From the NCBI RefSeq assembly GCF_000285295.1, contig NZ_CADP01000003.1, positions 63,887 to 99,724 of the forward strand: a stretch of 35,838 bases of DNA. Direction: 5' to 3'. Shown here piece by piece: positions 24,301-31,786 of this stretch. The position numbers were made by a program, and so were the translations under genes. Position 1 is the first letter of the stretch. Every line of letters starts with the position of its first letter. Under the pieces are notes generated by a model. The model saw only the letters and a program-made list of their open reading frames with translations, did not search any database and was not told the DNA's origin. Origin of the DNA: Komagataeibacter europaeus LMG 18890. Lineage in GTDB: Bacteria; Pseudomonadota; Alphaproteobacteria; Acetobacterales; Acetobacteraceae.

Positions 24301-24854
24301 AGGTCGAGGCGCACCGGCTCGCTATCGCCTGCGGGGAAAATATCGAAAATGCCACCGCGGGTCGCGAACTCGCCCTGGTCCATCACCGTGTCGGTGCGGT
24401 TGTAGCCATGGGCGATCAGCAGTTCCATCAGGAACGGCGCATCAAGGCTTTCACCTGCCCTGATGGTGATCGACTGTCCGGCAAAGGCCGCGCGTGGCGG
24501 TACGCGCTGCACGATCCCCATCACGGTGGTCAGCACGATGCGGGGCGTCGTGGCCTTTTCCAGCAGGCGGGTCAGTGTCGCCACCCGTTCCGCCACGATG
24601 GCGGGATTGGCGGAAACACGGTCATACGGCAGGCAGTCCCAGCCCGGGAAACGCAGGATTTCCGCCTTGGGCGTGACAAAGGCCAGCAGGTCCGCGATGC
24701 GCGCCATGGAAGCATCGTCGCGGCAGACATGCAGGACAGGCCCGTCATGCTCGCCCGCCCTGCGCGCCAGCAGGAAAGCGTCATACCCATCCGGCACGCC
24801 CCATATGGGAAGCGGCGCGCCGGGTGCAAGTGAGAAACCTGCCGTATCGTTCAT
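21372..24854 (-). CDS. mfd: Transcription-repair coupling factor
   Basis: A protein of 1160 aa, full length for Mfd. It displaces stalled RNA polymerase and recruits UvrA for strand-specific repair. The UvrB-like N-terminal module covers about 1-350 (AEILRFPGWDCLPYDRVSANP; GEFATRGGIFDIFPAGDSEPVRLDLF). The CarD-like RNA polymerase interaction domain starts near residue 485 (EGDLIVHQDYGIGRYDGLE). The RecG-like translocase has Walker A DVGFGKTEVALRAAF near 632, the DEEQ box VDEEQHFGVAHKEKL near 732, and LLSTNIVESGLDMPAVNTLI in motor lobe two. The C-terminal D7 domain follows. The start ATG overlaps the sdhE stop (ATGA). This sdhE-mfd pair beside divergent recG is a conserved alphaproteobacterial arrangement. 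Confidence 0.98.
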   Translation of the reverse strand: MNDTAGFSLAPGAPLPIWGVPDGYDAFLLARRAGEHDGPVLHVCRDDASMARIADLLAFVTPKAEILRFPGWDCLPYDRVSANPAIVAERVATLTRLLEKATTPRIVLTTVMGIVQRVPPRAAFAGQSITIRAGESLDAPFLMELLIAHGYNRTDTVMDQGEFATRGGIFDIFPAGDSEPVRLDLFGDEVENIRRFDPGTQRSTAKIDSLTMRPVADFSLDPASISRFRTGWRDLFGPAAASDPLYQHISDGRRHAGMEHWLPLFHEQMETLVDYLPGVSISLANQAEEVLVTRLEMIADHYDARRQPTREGEVPYRPLPPHLMYLDRKGWDAMIVGRKAVVFMPFAQPDGAPGMDAGGRPGQMFAKTVTEGRENVFPMLHAKVEEWSQTGRRAYVTAWSRGSCERIGVLLREYRLPVQTCATWKEAQKLKPGTVGLLTLGLDRGFVADNVAFVSEQDLLGERISRPPRRRKKADQFISEASEIAEGDLIVHQDYGIGRYDGLETIGVGTAPHDCLRLIYDGNEKLFLPVENIELLSRFGSDQAHVALDKLGGVSWQSRKAKMKQRIRDMAGELIRTAAARALREAPAITPEDGMWDEFCARFPFVETEDQSRAIADVLDDMASGKPMDRLVCGDVGFGKTEVALRAAFVAAMSGAQVAVVVPTTLLARQHYRTFSARFAGLPVNVAQLSRMVTGKEATAVRKGLADGTVNIVIGTHALLAKTVRFADLGLLIVDEEQHFGVAHKEKLKALREDVHVLTLSATPLPRTLQLALTGVREMSLIATPPTDRLAVRTFIMPFDSVVIREAIQRERFRGGQVFCVVPRIEDLDRMAARLHEIVPDARLVQAHGRLTPTELERVMTEFSDGKYDILLSTNIVESGLDMPAVNTLIIHRADMFGLGQLYQLRGRVGRGKQRGYAYLTWPQTHVLSAAAQKRLEVMQTLDTLGAGFTLASHDLDLRGAGNLLGDEQSGHIREVGIELYQQMLEDAVADLRTEKGRRKLQDRDWTPNIILGLPVLIPDTYVTDLPVRLGLYRRIAALANDAEVEAMEAELVDRFGTLPDEVRNLLDVVTLKRMCREAGVERLEAGPKGMVIQFRGNTFANPAGLVAWIAKQKEANVRLRPDHKLAIIREMTNAQRITQARKVLTALVRLAREETGVPA

Positions 24855-25162
24855 TTTCCGCCCCGGATCGCCGCAAGCCGCGCGGGGTCGGTGGCGTCGG
24901 CCATGATTTCCTTCATCATGGGGGTGTTGAGTTCGTCCGGCACTGGGCGGCGGCCGCTCAGCCAGTCGGCCAGGTCGGCATCCGGCAGGTCCATCACCGC
25001 TTCCAGCGCGTCAAGCTGGGCTTCGGTCATGCCTTCCAGCCGGGGGGCGACAAAGCCGCCGATCAGCACGTCGGTTTCGTGTGTGCCACGATGTGTGGCG
25101 CGGTAATATATCTTGCGCCGCCGTGTATCGAGGCGCGAGAGGTCAGGCGTTCTGGCTTCCAT
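24851..25162 (-). CDS. sdhE: FAD assembly factor SdhE
   Basis: A protein of 103 aa from the ATG at 25162, preceded by GGTGGA at about six bases; the frame is open to 25258 but without family features. The SdhE family motif is RGTHETDVLIGGFVAPRLEG, containing R-G-x-x-E, within TRRRKIYYRATHRGTHETD. LDALEAVMDLPDADLADWLSGR is the conserved second half. SdhE helps attach FAD covalently to the succinate dehydrogenase flavoprotein. Its tail of about 30 residues (ELNTPMMKEIMADATDP) is longer than in E. coli. It overlaps mfd by 4 bp and is divergent from recG across 80 bp. Confidence 0.92.
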   Translation of the reverse strand: MEARTPDLSRLDTRRRKIYYRATHRGTHETDVLIGGFVAPRLEGMTEAQLDALEAVMDLPDADLADWLSGRRPVPDELNTPMMKEIMADATDPARLAAIRGGK

Positions 25163-25242
25163 TGCGTTCCACCCATGATGGTTGTGTTTTGTTCCGTAAC
25201 GCAGGTGTCCTATAGCCGTCATGCGGGCATCTGTCAGCCCGC

Positions 25243-27414
25243 ATGACAAGCATGCCACCCCGCAGGATGAACCGCCGCGTGTCCGATACCGCCTCCCCGC
25301 CCGTCAATTCCCTTCTTGCCCCGCTGCTTGCGGGGGTGGAGACCCTGAAGGGTGTAAAGCCCGCCACGGCAAGGCTGCTGGCGCGGGTGGCAGGTGGCGG
25401 ACGGGTGATCGACCTGCTGTTCCACCTGCCGGAATCGGTGGTGGACCGGCGGTATCGGCCCAACCTGCGGCAGGCAGAAACGGGGCGTGTATGCACCCTG
25501 CATGTCACGGTGACGCGCGTCATACCGCCCGCGCCCGGTGGTGGCCGGGGCAAGCGGCCGTGGCGGGTTGTCGTGACCGATGGCACGGCGGATGCGGACC
25601 TGGTGTTCTTTTCCCCCCATCTGGTCCGCAGGCTGGAAGCGGGACAGGACATATGCGTATCGGGCACGCTGGAACGTTTTGGTGACCGGCTGAACATGGC
25701 CCATCCCGACTATCTCGTGCCCGTTGCCCGCATGGCGGACATTCCGCTGCTGGACCCGGTATGGCCACTTACGGCGGGGCTGTTTCCCAGTCAGGTGCGC
25801 GCCGCGATCCGCGCGGCGTTCGATGTCTTTCCTCCCCTGCCCGAATGGCAGGACGCCAGCGTGCTGAAGCAGCGCAGATGGCCGGGGTTCGAGGACGCGC
25901 TGCGCACGCTGCACCGTCCGTGTGACATGCCCGACCTGCTGGAAGGCGACGCGCTGGTGGCCGCGTCCGAACGCGCCCGCGCACGGCTGGCCTGTGATGA
26001 CCTGCTGGCGCAGCAGGTTTCCATGGCGCAGGCACGCCGTCAGAACCGGCTGCGGCCGGGGCGTGCGGTGGCGGGTGATGGCAGCCTGCGCCGCATTGCG
26101 CTTTCCCGCTTTGGCCATGAACCCACCACGGCCCAGATCCGCACGCTGGCGGAAATCGATGCCGACCTTGCCGCCCCCCGCCAGATGACGCGCCTGCTGC
26201 AGGGGGATGTGGGCGCGGGCAAGACGCTGGTGGCTTTGCTGGCCATGCTGGCGGCGGTGGAAGCGGGGCATCAGGCGGCCCTGATGGCACCGACCGAGAT
26301 ACTGGCCCGCCAGCACCTTGCCACTTTCCGTAAACTGTCGCCCGTGCCGGTCGCGTTCCTCAGCGGCAGCGTGAAGGGCAAGGCCCGGCGCGAGGCGCTG
26401 GCCATGATCGCCGATGGCACGGCGCGGCTGGTGATCGGCACCCATGCCCTGTTTCAGGACAGCGTGGTGTTCCATGACCTTGCGCTGGCGGTCATTGATG
26501 AACAGCACCGTTTTGGCGTCGAGCAGCGCGCGATGCTGGGGGAAAAGGGGCCCCAGACCGATGTGCTGGTGATGACCGCCACCCCCATCCCGCGCAGCCT
26601 GCTGCTGACGCAGTGGGGGGACATGCTGGTCAGTCGTCTGGACGTGAAGCCTGCGGGGCGCAAGCCGGTACGCACGTCGTTGCATGCGCTGTCGGCCATG
26701 GCAGACCTGCTGGCGGGGATGGAACGTGCGCTGGCGCGTGGCGCGCGCATATTCTGGGTCTGCCCGCTGGTCAGCGAGAGCGAGACGAGCGACATCGCCG
26801 CCGCCGAGGCCCGTCATGCCGCCCTGTGCGCCCATTTTGGCGAAGGCGCCGTCGGGCTGGCCCATGGCAGGCAGGATATTGCGGTGCGTGAACAGTCCAT
26901 TGCCGATTTCGCGGCGGGAAAGACCCGTATCCTTGTGGCGACCACGGTGATCGAGGTGGGCGTGGACATACCCGACGCCACGGTCATGGTCATTGAGCAT
27001 GCCGAACGCTTTGGCCTGGCGCAGCTGCACCAGTTGCGTGGCCGCGTGGGGCGGGGGCAGGCTGAATCCTACTGCCTGCTGCTGCACGATACCGCACTGG
27101 GCCAGACCGCGCGGCGCAGGCTTGCCCTGCTACGGGAGACGGAGGACGGGTTCCTGATCGCCGATGAGGATTTCCGCCTGCGTGGCGGGGGCGACCTGAC
27201 GGGACGGCGTCAGTCCGGCCTGCCGGACCTGCGGCTGGCCAGCCCGCTGCATGTGGACATGCTGCTGCGGCTGGCGGCGCAGGACGCGCGGCGCATTGTC
27301 GATACGCCGCCCGCCGACGCCCCGCCCGCGCTGCGTGCGCGGATCCCTGCCGTCAGTTTGCTGCTTGAGCTGTTTGCCCGGGCGCGGGCGGTACGGGCGA
27401 TCCGGGCAGGGTAG
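25243..27414 (+). CDS. recG: ATP-dependent DNA helicase RecG
   Basis: A protein of 723 aa, normal for RecG, which regresses stalled forks and branch-migrates junctions. The wedge/OB domain occupies about 30-160 (GVKPATARLLARVAGG; DLLFHLPESVVDRRYRP, the conserved start of RecG). Motor lobe one has Walker A GDVGAGKTLVALLAM near residue 320, LMAPTEILARQHLATFRKL, and the box VIDEQHRFGVEQR near 418 (DEQH). Lobe two has LVATTVIEVGVDIPDATVMV and LHQLRGRVGRGQAESYC. The C-terminus has LRGGGDLTGRRQSGLPDLRLA. The start is either 25243 or the in-frame ATG at 25267; neither has a clear ribosome site. The last 62 bp overlap the 3' end of the convergent TetR gene. Confidence 0.97.
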   Translation: MTSMPPRRMNRRVSDTASPPVNSLLAPLLAGVETLKGVKPATARLLARVAGGGRVIDLLFHLPESVVDRRYRPNLRQAETGRVCTLHVTVTRVIPPAPGGGRGKRPWRVVVTDGTADADLVFFSPHLVRRLEAGQDICVSGTLERFGDRLNMAHPDYLVPVARMADIPLLDPVWPLTAGLFPSQVRAAIRAAFDVFPPLPEWQDASVLKQRRWPGFEDALRTLHRPCDMPDLLEGDALVAASERARARLACDDLLAQQVSMAQARRQNRLRPGRAVAGDGSLRRIALSRFGHEPTTAQIRTLAEIDADLAAPRQMTRLLQGDVGAGKTLVALLAMLAAVEAGHQAALMAPTEILARQHLATFRKLSPVPVAFLSGSVKGKARREALAMIADGTARLVIGTHALFQDSVVFHDLALAVIDEQHRFGVEQRAMLGEKGPQTDVLVMTATPIPRSLLLTQWGDMLVSRLDVKPAGRKPVRTSLHALSAMADLLAGMERALARGARIFWVCPLVSESETSDIAAAEARHAALCAHFGEGAVGLAHGRQDIAVREQSIADFAAGKTRILVATTVIEVGVDIPDATVMVIEHAERFGLAQLHQLRGRVGRGQAESYCLLLHDTALGQTARRRLALLRETEDGFLIADEDFRLRGGGDLTGRRQSGLPDLRLASPLHVDMLLRLAAQDARRIVDTPPADAPPALRARIPAVSLLLELFARARAVRAIRAG

Positions 27415-28078
27415 TCACGACGGGCGCCTTGGTCCCCAGTTCGGCCGCTGCCTGCGCCAGGAAGAAGGTTGCGAACAGGTCCAGCGGTTCGGCGTCATGT
27501 TCCATGCGCGCGCGCAGGACCGCGCCTTCCCACCCGATCCAGAAATAACGTGACAACCGTGCGCACAGCCGCCGCTGTGCCGCGGTCGGGTTCGGGCCGC
27601 ATGCCGCCAGCAGGCAGTCCGTCACGCGGCGTTCCCACCCTTCCAGAATCGTCAGCAGCAATCCGTTGAACGAATCGGGCAGCATGTCGATTTCCTGTCC
27701 CAGGTTGCCGATCAGGCAGCCCCGGCGGAAATGGTGCCTCATCATGCCTGCCCGTGCGTCCTGCATGAAATTGAGCATGCGCTGCAGCGGCGGCGTCGCC
27801 CTGTCCGTCAGCCACAGGTCCATCTTGGCATTGAAATAGGTGGCGTAGCTGTCGATCAGGGCCTGCCCGAAATCTTCCTTGCTGTTGAAGCAGTAGTAGA
27901 ACGAGCCTTTGGAAATGCCGGTGGCGTTCAGCACATCATCGACGCAGGTGGAAGAAAAACCCTTTTCCGTCAGCAGGCCAACTCCCGCACGTACCAGCAT
28001 GGCGCGTGTCCCTTCGGGCGCACGGGCAATTTTGGGGGGTCGGCCGCGCCCTCGGCGTGGGGGAAGTGTATTGGGCAT
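27353..28078 (-). CDS. TetR/AcrR family transcriptional regulator
   Basis: A protein of 241 aa from the ATG at 28078; an open extension to 28252 lacks family features. The N-terminal basic arm PPRRGRGRPPKIARAPEGTR precedes the HTH: AMLVRAGVGLLTEKGFSSTCV, then DVLNATGISKGSFYYCFNSKEDFG at about residues 50-75. GISKGSFYYCFNSKEDF is the TetR helix-3 signature. The ligand domain (90-215) has FRRGCLIGNLGQEI, characteristic of the TetR_C subfamily that includes AcuR/NemR-like regulators sensing electrophiles. The Pro-rich tail PGSPVPPAPGQTAQ is encoded antisense to the end of recG. The target is unknown; no adjacent enzyme gene is present, so autoregulation or distant targets are likely. Confidence 0.92.
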   Translation of the reverse strand: MPNTLPPRRGRGRPPKIARAPEGTRAMLVRAGVGLLTEKGFSSTCVDDVLNATGISKGSFYYCFNSKEDFGQALIDSYATYFNAKMDLWLTDRATPPLQRMLNFMQDARAGMMRHHFRRGCLIGNLGQEIDMLPDSFNGLLLTILEGWERRVTDCLLAACGPNPTAAQRRLCARLSRYFWIGWEGAVLRARMEHDAEPLDLFATFFLAQAAAELGTKAPVVTTLPGSPVPPAPGQTAQAAN

Positions 28079-28452
28079 GGATCGTTTTCTTACCAGTATG
28101 AGGCATGTGAATTGAAGCGTTGGTTTTGATAATGTGCGAATGCGAGTAAAAATCAAGAATATTCCTGAATTCAATCTGCACCTTTTTACACGATTTTTTT
28201 TGCCCCCTGCCCTCACAAACTGTTCACAGATGAAAATTCGTGTGGAAACCAAAGGCCGGAATATGCTTTGGTGTTGTTGATGCCGATGCGATTTATGCTA
28301 GGGTCACCGTAGGACAGAGGATGTTTTCCTGCAGCCGCATGCCGCCTGAACGACGGTCAACGACATACAGGCAGTCTCTATTCTGCAAACGTGCTTTCAT
28401 TCGGTGATGTCCCCATGGGGCAGCCACCACCTAGACCTCGGGATTACGACCG
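28079..28452. other. 374-bp AT-richer intergenic region between tetR and the cold-shock gene
   Basis: No gene is visible. The half nearest tetR holds its promoter area and the 14-bp palindrome listed separately. The half nearest the cold-shock gene would give a leader of up to about 150 nt if transcription begins near a TATGCT box at 28294-28299, which follows T/G-rich sequence that has no well-spaced -35. Several poly-T tracts (for example 28193-28200) occur in the middle. Confidence 0.6.
28154..28167. promoter_or_regulatory. 14-bp near-perfect palindrome upstream of the TetR gene
   Basis: CAAGAATATTCCTG reads as its own complement except for one mismatched pair, with a perfect GAATATTC core. 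It lies 76 bp upstream of the regulator start and overlaps AATCAA at 28151-28156, which on the minus strand is TTGATT, a possible -35 with 17 bp to a weak -10 (ATTATC at 28128-28133). Position and symmetry suit an autoregulatory operator, but this is inference. Confidence 0.4.
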
Positions 28453-29133
28453 TTGAGAAGTAACAGGACCGACCGCAGCTCCCGCTCCCCGCGCCGCGGC
28501 GGGTTTGACGATGATTTCATGTCGTCACCTTCATTTGGTGATCGCGGCGCCCCGCCGCCGCGCCGCTCCTTTGGTGGCGGAGGTGGTGGTCCCCAGATCG
28601 TCGCATCCGGCCCGGAAATCAGTGCCACTGTAAAGTGGTTCAACAGCGAAAAGGGCTTCGGCTTTGTCGAACTGTCGGACGGCTCGGGTGACTTGTTCCT
28701 GCACGCAAACGCCCTGAACCCCACCGGGCATGCGACGGTCGCACCGGGAACCACGCTGGTCGTGCAGATTGGCCAGGGTCCCAAGGGTCGCCAGGTCGCG
28801 AACGTGGTATCCGTTGACGAGAGCACGGCCCAGCCCGAGCGCCCGCGTGCGGCTTTCGGCGCGGCACCCGGTGCGCGTGGTGGGTTCTCCCGCTCCGGTC
28901 GTCCCGCCCCTGACCTATCGCATGCGCAGGACATGCGCGGCACGGTCAAGTGGTACAACGCCACGAAGGGCTTTGGCTTCATCACGCCGGAAAACGGTGG
29001 CAAGGATATTTTCGTCCATGCTTCCGCGCTGGAACGTTCGGGCCTGTCCGGCCTGACGGAAGGCCAGACGGCGAACGTGCAGGTTGTCGAAGGCCAGAAA
29101 GGCCCTGAGGCAGCTGCCCTGTCGGTGGACTGA
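28453..29133 (+). CDS. Cold-shock protein with two cold-shock domains
   Basis: A protein of 226 aa if the TTG at 28453 is the start (GGGA about ten bases upstream); an in-frame ATG at 28519 gives 204 aa. The Arg/Ser/Gly-rich N-terminus (SSRSPRRGG, then RRSFGGGGGGP) resembles RNA-binding low-complexity tails. Domain one, about 57-125, has TVKWFNSEKGFGFVEL (RNP1) and GDLFLHANAL (RNP2). A Pro/Arg/Gly linker follows. Domain two, about 160-226, has TVKWYNATKGFGFITP and KDIFVHASALER. Each domain is a five-stranded OB barrel that binds single-stranded RNA or DNA. Such double-domain proteins occur in alphaproteobacteria and are linked to growth-phase and cold responses. A clear terminator follows 63 bp later. 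Confidence 0.93.
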   Translation: MRSNRTDRSSRSPRRGGFDDDFMSSPSFGDRGAPPPRRSFGGGGGGPQIVASGPEISATVKWFNSEKGFGFVELSDGSGDLFLHANALNPTGHATVAPGTTLVVQIGQGPKGRQVANVVSVDESTAQPERPRAAFGAAPGARGGFSRSGRPAPDLSHAQDMRGTVKWYNATKGFGFITPENGGKDIFVHASALERSGLSGLTEGQTANVQVVEGQKGPEAAALSVD

Positions 29134-29195
29134 TCCCCCCTACCCTGTCCTTCGTCGCCAGCATGGCGGCGTAGGCAGGGTGAACGGATAAAATG

Positions 29196-29233
29196 AAACA
29201 GGGCCATCCCGGTTGGGGCGGCCCTGTTTTTTA
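29196..29233 (+). terminator. Rho-independent terminator after the cold-shock gene
   Basis: AAACAGGGCC (29196-29205) pairs with GGCCCTGTTT (29220-29229). An inner CCC/GGG pair around GGTT extends the stem. T residues continue to 29232. It follows the cold-shock stop codon by about 60 bp. Confidence 0.88.
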
Positions 29234-29278
29234 TTGCGCGTTCTGCATGGCCTGCACGGATCAGTTTCCGGCGTAACC

Positions 29279-29306
29279 CGCCGTCGCCTTTTTAAAAAAG
29301 ATGGCA
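29279..29306. repeat. Possible degenerate remnant of the dispersed hairpin repeat
   Basis: CGTCGCCTTTTTAAAAAAGA, followed by TGGCAATG, resembles the central hairpin of the long copy at 17648-17674 (GCCGCCTTTTT then A-tract then GGCGGC) but with decayed arms. It lies in the gap between the cold-shock terminator and smpB. Confidence 0.35.
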
Positions 29307-29409
29307 ATGCCCTGCGGCTTCACCCACAGCCCTGACCTTGCTGGCAGTCATGGACAGGCCTGCCGAACCGGTTTCCAGCCGGAAACATCCCCGCCACGCA
29401 AGGGTTGGG

Positions 29410-29904
29410 TCAGTAATCGCCACCCTTGTTACGGATCAGGCGGGCCTTGTCACGCTGCCAGTCGCGGTCCGCTATGGCCTGCCGTTTGTCAGCTTTCTTG
29501 CGCCCATCACCCACGCCCAGCGTCAGCTTGGCCAGGCCACGGTTGTTGAAGTGGATGTCCAGTGGCACAAGGGTCACGCCGTCACGCGCGACTTCCCCCA
29601 GCAGCTTGTCCACCTGTTTCTTGTGCAGCAGCAGCTTGCGCGGCGCGCGCGGTTCGAAACGCGACAGCACACCGCCCTGATATTCGGGGATATAGCTGTT
29701 GATCAGCCATATTTCCCCATTGCGTTCGCCGGCGTAGGCTTCGTTTATGGTGGCGCGGCCCATGCGCAGGCTCTTGACCTCCGGGCCCTTCAGCACCAGG
29801 CCCGCCTCCACCGTGTCCACGATGGTATAGTTGAAACGGCCCTTGCGGTTCTGGGCTGCGATCCCGGTCGAGATCATGCCGCTGCCCTTGTTCTTGGGTG
29901 CCAT
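29410..29904 (-). CDS. smpB: SsrA-binding protein
   Basis: A protein of 164 aa. It binds tmRNA and takes it to stalled ribosomes. The family signature NRKGRFNYTIVDTVEAGLVL is followed by GPEVKSLRMGRATINEAYA (about residues 40-58), IWLINSYIPEY and RKLLLHKKQVDKL. The basic C-terminal tail KLTLGVGDGRKKADKRQAIAD, then RDWQRDKARLI, corresponds to the part that enters the mRNA channel. It starts 3 bp after the dapA stop, so the two are co-transcribed; dapA-smpB pairs are known in alphaproteobacteria. tmRNA itself is not in the window. Confidence 0.97.
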   Translation of the reverse strand: MAPKNKGSGMISTGIAAQNRKGRFNYTIVDTVEAGLVLKGPEVKSLRMGRATINEAYAGERNGEIWLINSYIPEYQGGVLSRFEPRAPRKLLLHKKQVDKLLGEVARDGVTLVPLDIHFNNRGLAKLTLGVGDGRKKADKRQAIADRDWQRDKARLIRNKGGDY

Positions 29905-29907
29905 GGA

Positions 29908-30786
29908 TCAGTCCAGCAGCCCGACGGCGGACAGGGCGGCCTTGACCTTTTCCCGGCTGGCGTCGCTTAGCGGGGCCAGCGGCAGGCGGCAGGTTTCCCC
30001 CATCAGGCCCAGCACGCTTGCCGCGAACTTGACCGGCACGGGATTGCTTTCGCAAAACAGCGTGTCATGCAGCGGCAGCAGCCGGTCCTGCAGTTCCATG
30101 GCTTCCATCACGTGACCGTCGTTCCAGCTCTGCTGCACCTGCGCGCACAGGGCGGGAGCAACGTTGGCGGTCACGCTGATGCACCCGTCGCCACCGGCGG
30201 CCAGGAAGGACACGGCGGTGCCGTCCTCGCCCGAGATCTGGTTGAACGGCTTTTTCACCGCGCGGCGCACCAGCAGCGGGCGTAGCAGGTTGGCGGTGGA
30301 ATCCTTCACCCCGATGATGTTGGGATGCTGCGCCAGGCGCGCCATTGTCTCCACCGAGATATCGATGACCGACCGGCCGGGAATGTTATACAGGATCAGC
30401 GGGATGCTGATGGCGTCCGCAACAGCCATGAAGTGGCGGTACACCCCTTCCTGCGTCGGCTTGTTGTAATATGGCGTCACCACCAGCACGCCCGACGCCC
30501 CGGCCTGCTGCGCCTGCTGTGCCATGGCCACCGCTTCCGCCGTGCTGTTGGACCCGGCGCCTGCAATGACGGGCACGCGCCCCGCCACGGATTTTATGGT
30601 GAATTCCACCACTTTGGCATGTTCTTCATGCGTCAGGGTCGGGCTTTCACCCGTGGTGCCGACCGGCACCACGGCGGATGCGCCCTGCTGGACCTGCCAG
30701 TCGATGAATCGGCCCATGGAGGGCAGATCCAGCGATCCGTCCTCGTTCATGGGGGTAATAAGGGCGGTAATGGAACCCTTGAACAT
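29908..30786 (-). CDS. dapA: 4-hydroxy-tetrahydrodipicolinate synthase
   Basis: A protein of 292 aa, normal for DapA, which condenses aspartate semialdehyde with pyruvate on the lysine/diaminopimelate route. FKGSITALITPMNEDGSLD opens the TIM barrel. VPVGTTGESPTLTHEEH is the signature containing the Thr pair of the proton relay. VTPYYNKPTQEGVYRHF and LILYNIPGRS (Tyr near 132) line the site, and IGVKDSTANL has the Schiff-base lysine near 161. The start at 30786 has AGGTGGA seven to eight bases upstream; an open extension to 30843 has no family features. A good promoter lies about 100 bp upstream (30888-30915). It supplies lysine and cell-wall diaminopimelate along with lysC in this window. Confidence 0.97.
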   Translation of the reverse strand: MFKGSITALITPMNEDGSLDLPSMGRFIDWQVQQGASAVVPVGTTGESPTLTHEEHAKVVEFTIKSVAGRVPVIAGAGSNSTAEAVAMAQQAQQAGASGVLVVTPYYNKPTQEGVYRHFMAVADAISIPLILYNIPGRSVIDISVETMARLAQHPNIIGVKDSTANLLRPLLVRRAVKKPFNQISGEDGTAVSFLAAGGDGCISVTANVAPALCAQVQQSWNDGHVMEAMELQDRLLPLHDTLFCESNPVPVKFAASVLGLMGETCRLPLAPLSDASREKVKAALSAVGLLD

Positions 30787-30887
30787 GGTTGTTTCCACCT
30801 GGATCCTGTGTCGTGGCTGTGCATGCGCCGGTGGGTCCGGCACGTTGTTTCCTGTGGTCAGCCCCGGGGCATGGGACGGACAATACC

Positions 30888-30915
30888 GTTATATAGACAA
30901 TGGCACGGGGGGCAA
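30888..30915 (-). promoter_or_regulatory. Candidate sigma-70-type promoter for dapA-smpB
   Basis: On the minus strand, TTGCCC (complement of 30910-30915) and TATAAC (complement of 30888-30893) are separated by 16 bp. They lie about 100 bp upstream of the dapA start, between pheA and dapA. Confidence 0.55.
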
Positions 30916-30940
30916 AACATGCCCGCCATGCCTGTTCCCG

Positions 30941-31786
30941 TCAGGGTTTGCGTCGGAAGGGCGATGCGGGATAGACGCCCAGGATCTCCTGCTGTTCCGA
31001 AAAGAACGAAAGTTCGTCCAGCGCGCGCGCCAGTGGCGGGGCTTCGGGGTGGCCTTCCACATCCATCAGGAACTGCGTGGCCGAAAACGACCCTTCCAGC
31101 ATGTAGCTTTCCAGCCGCGTCATGTTCACCCCCGCCGTGGCAAGGCCACCCAGCGCCTTGTACAGCGCGCCGGGCTGGTTGTTGACGCGGAACAGCAGCG
31201 TGGTCATGAAGCCCGACCCGGGCGGCGGCAGGGTCGCGGGCCTGCGGGATGCGATGTAGAAGCGCGTGGTGTTATGCGTGGCGTCCTCCACATTGCGGCG
31301 CAGGATTTCAAGCCCGTTGAGTTCGGCCGCAAGGGCCGAGGCCACGGCCACGTCTTCCTTCCGCCCCCATTCGCGTACCATCTCGGCTGCGCCGGCGGTG
31401 TCGAATTCCACCACCGGGTCCAGTCCCAGTTCGGTAATGATGCCGCGCACCTGCGCCATGGCGACGGGATGGGTATGGATGCGGCGCGCATCGGCCAGCG
31501 TGCTGCCGGGTATGCCCAGCAGGCAGTGTTCCACGCGCTGGAAATGTTCCCCCACGATGAACAGCCCCGCTTCGGGCAGCAGTGCGTGGATGTCGGGCAC
31601 CCGGCCCGCCAGGCTGTTTTCACAGGCCAGCATGGCCAGTTCGGCACGCCCGTCATGCACGGCGGCAATGGTCTGGGCGAATGTCTGGCATGGCAGCGTG
31701 GTCCAGCCGGGCCGGGCCTGCCGGCATGCAAGGTCCGAATAGGCGCCGGGCCGCCCCTGAAAGGCGATGATGCGTTCCCCGTTCAT
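30941..31786 (-). CDS. pheA: Prephenate dehydratase
   Basis: Monofunctional enzyme of 281 aa that converts prephenate to phenylpyruvate for phenylalanine. The start IIAFQGRPGAYSDLACRQA corresponds to the GxxGAYS motif. LAMLACENSLAGRVPDIHALL follows (E-N-S substrate site). NTTRFYIASR contains the catalytic Thr-Arg-Phe near residue 170. A C-terminal ACT domain, about 190-275, has LLFRVNNQPGALYKALGG and NMTRLESYM (the ESRP-like feedback site, here LESYM). The start ATG overlaps the kdsB stop (ATGA). The kdsB-pheA pair opposite a cytochrome c gene is a recurrent alphaproteobacterial neighbourhood. Confidence 0.96.
   Translation of the reverse strand: MNGERIIAFQGRPGAYSDLACRQARPGWTTLPCQTFAQTIAAVHDGRAELAMLACENSLAGRVPDIHALLPEAGLFIVGEHFQRVEHCLLGIPGSTLADARRIHTHPVAMAQVRGIITELGLDPVVEFDTAGAAEMVREWGRKEDVAVASALAAELNGLEILRRNVEDATHNTTRFYIASRRPATLPPPGSGFMTTLLFRVNNQPGALYKALGGLATAGVNMTRLESYMLEGSFSATQFLMDVEGHPEAPPLARALDELSFFSEQQEILGVYPASPFRRKP

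Noticed and set aside
25234-27087. 617-codon minus-strand frame opposite recG
   Set aside because: Shadow of recG in GC-rich DNA; composition is His/Arg/Gln-rich with no recognisable domain.
28079-28252. Upstream extension of the TetR gene to 28252
   Set aside because: The added residues are unlike TetR proteins and would cover the promoter region; the basic arm right after the ATG at 28078 is the normal family start.
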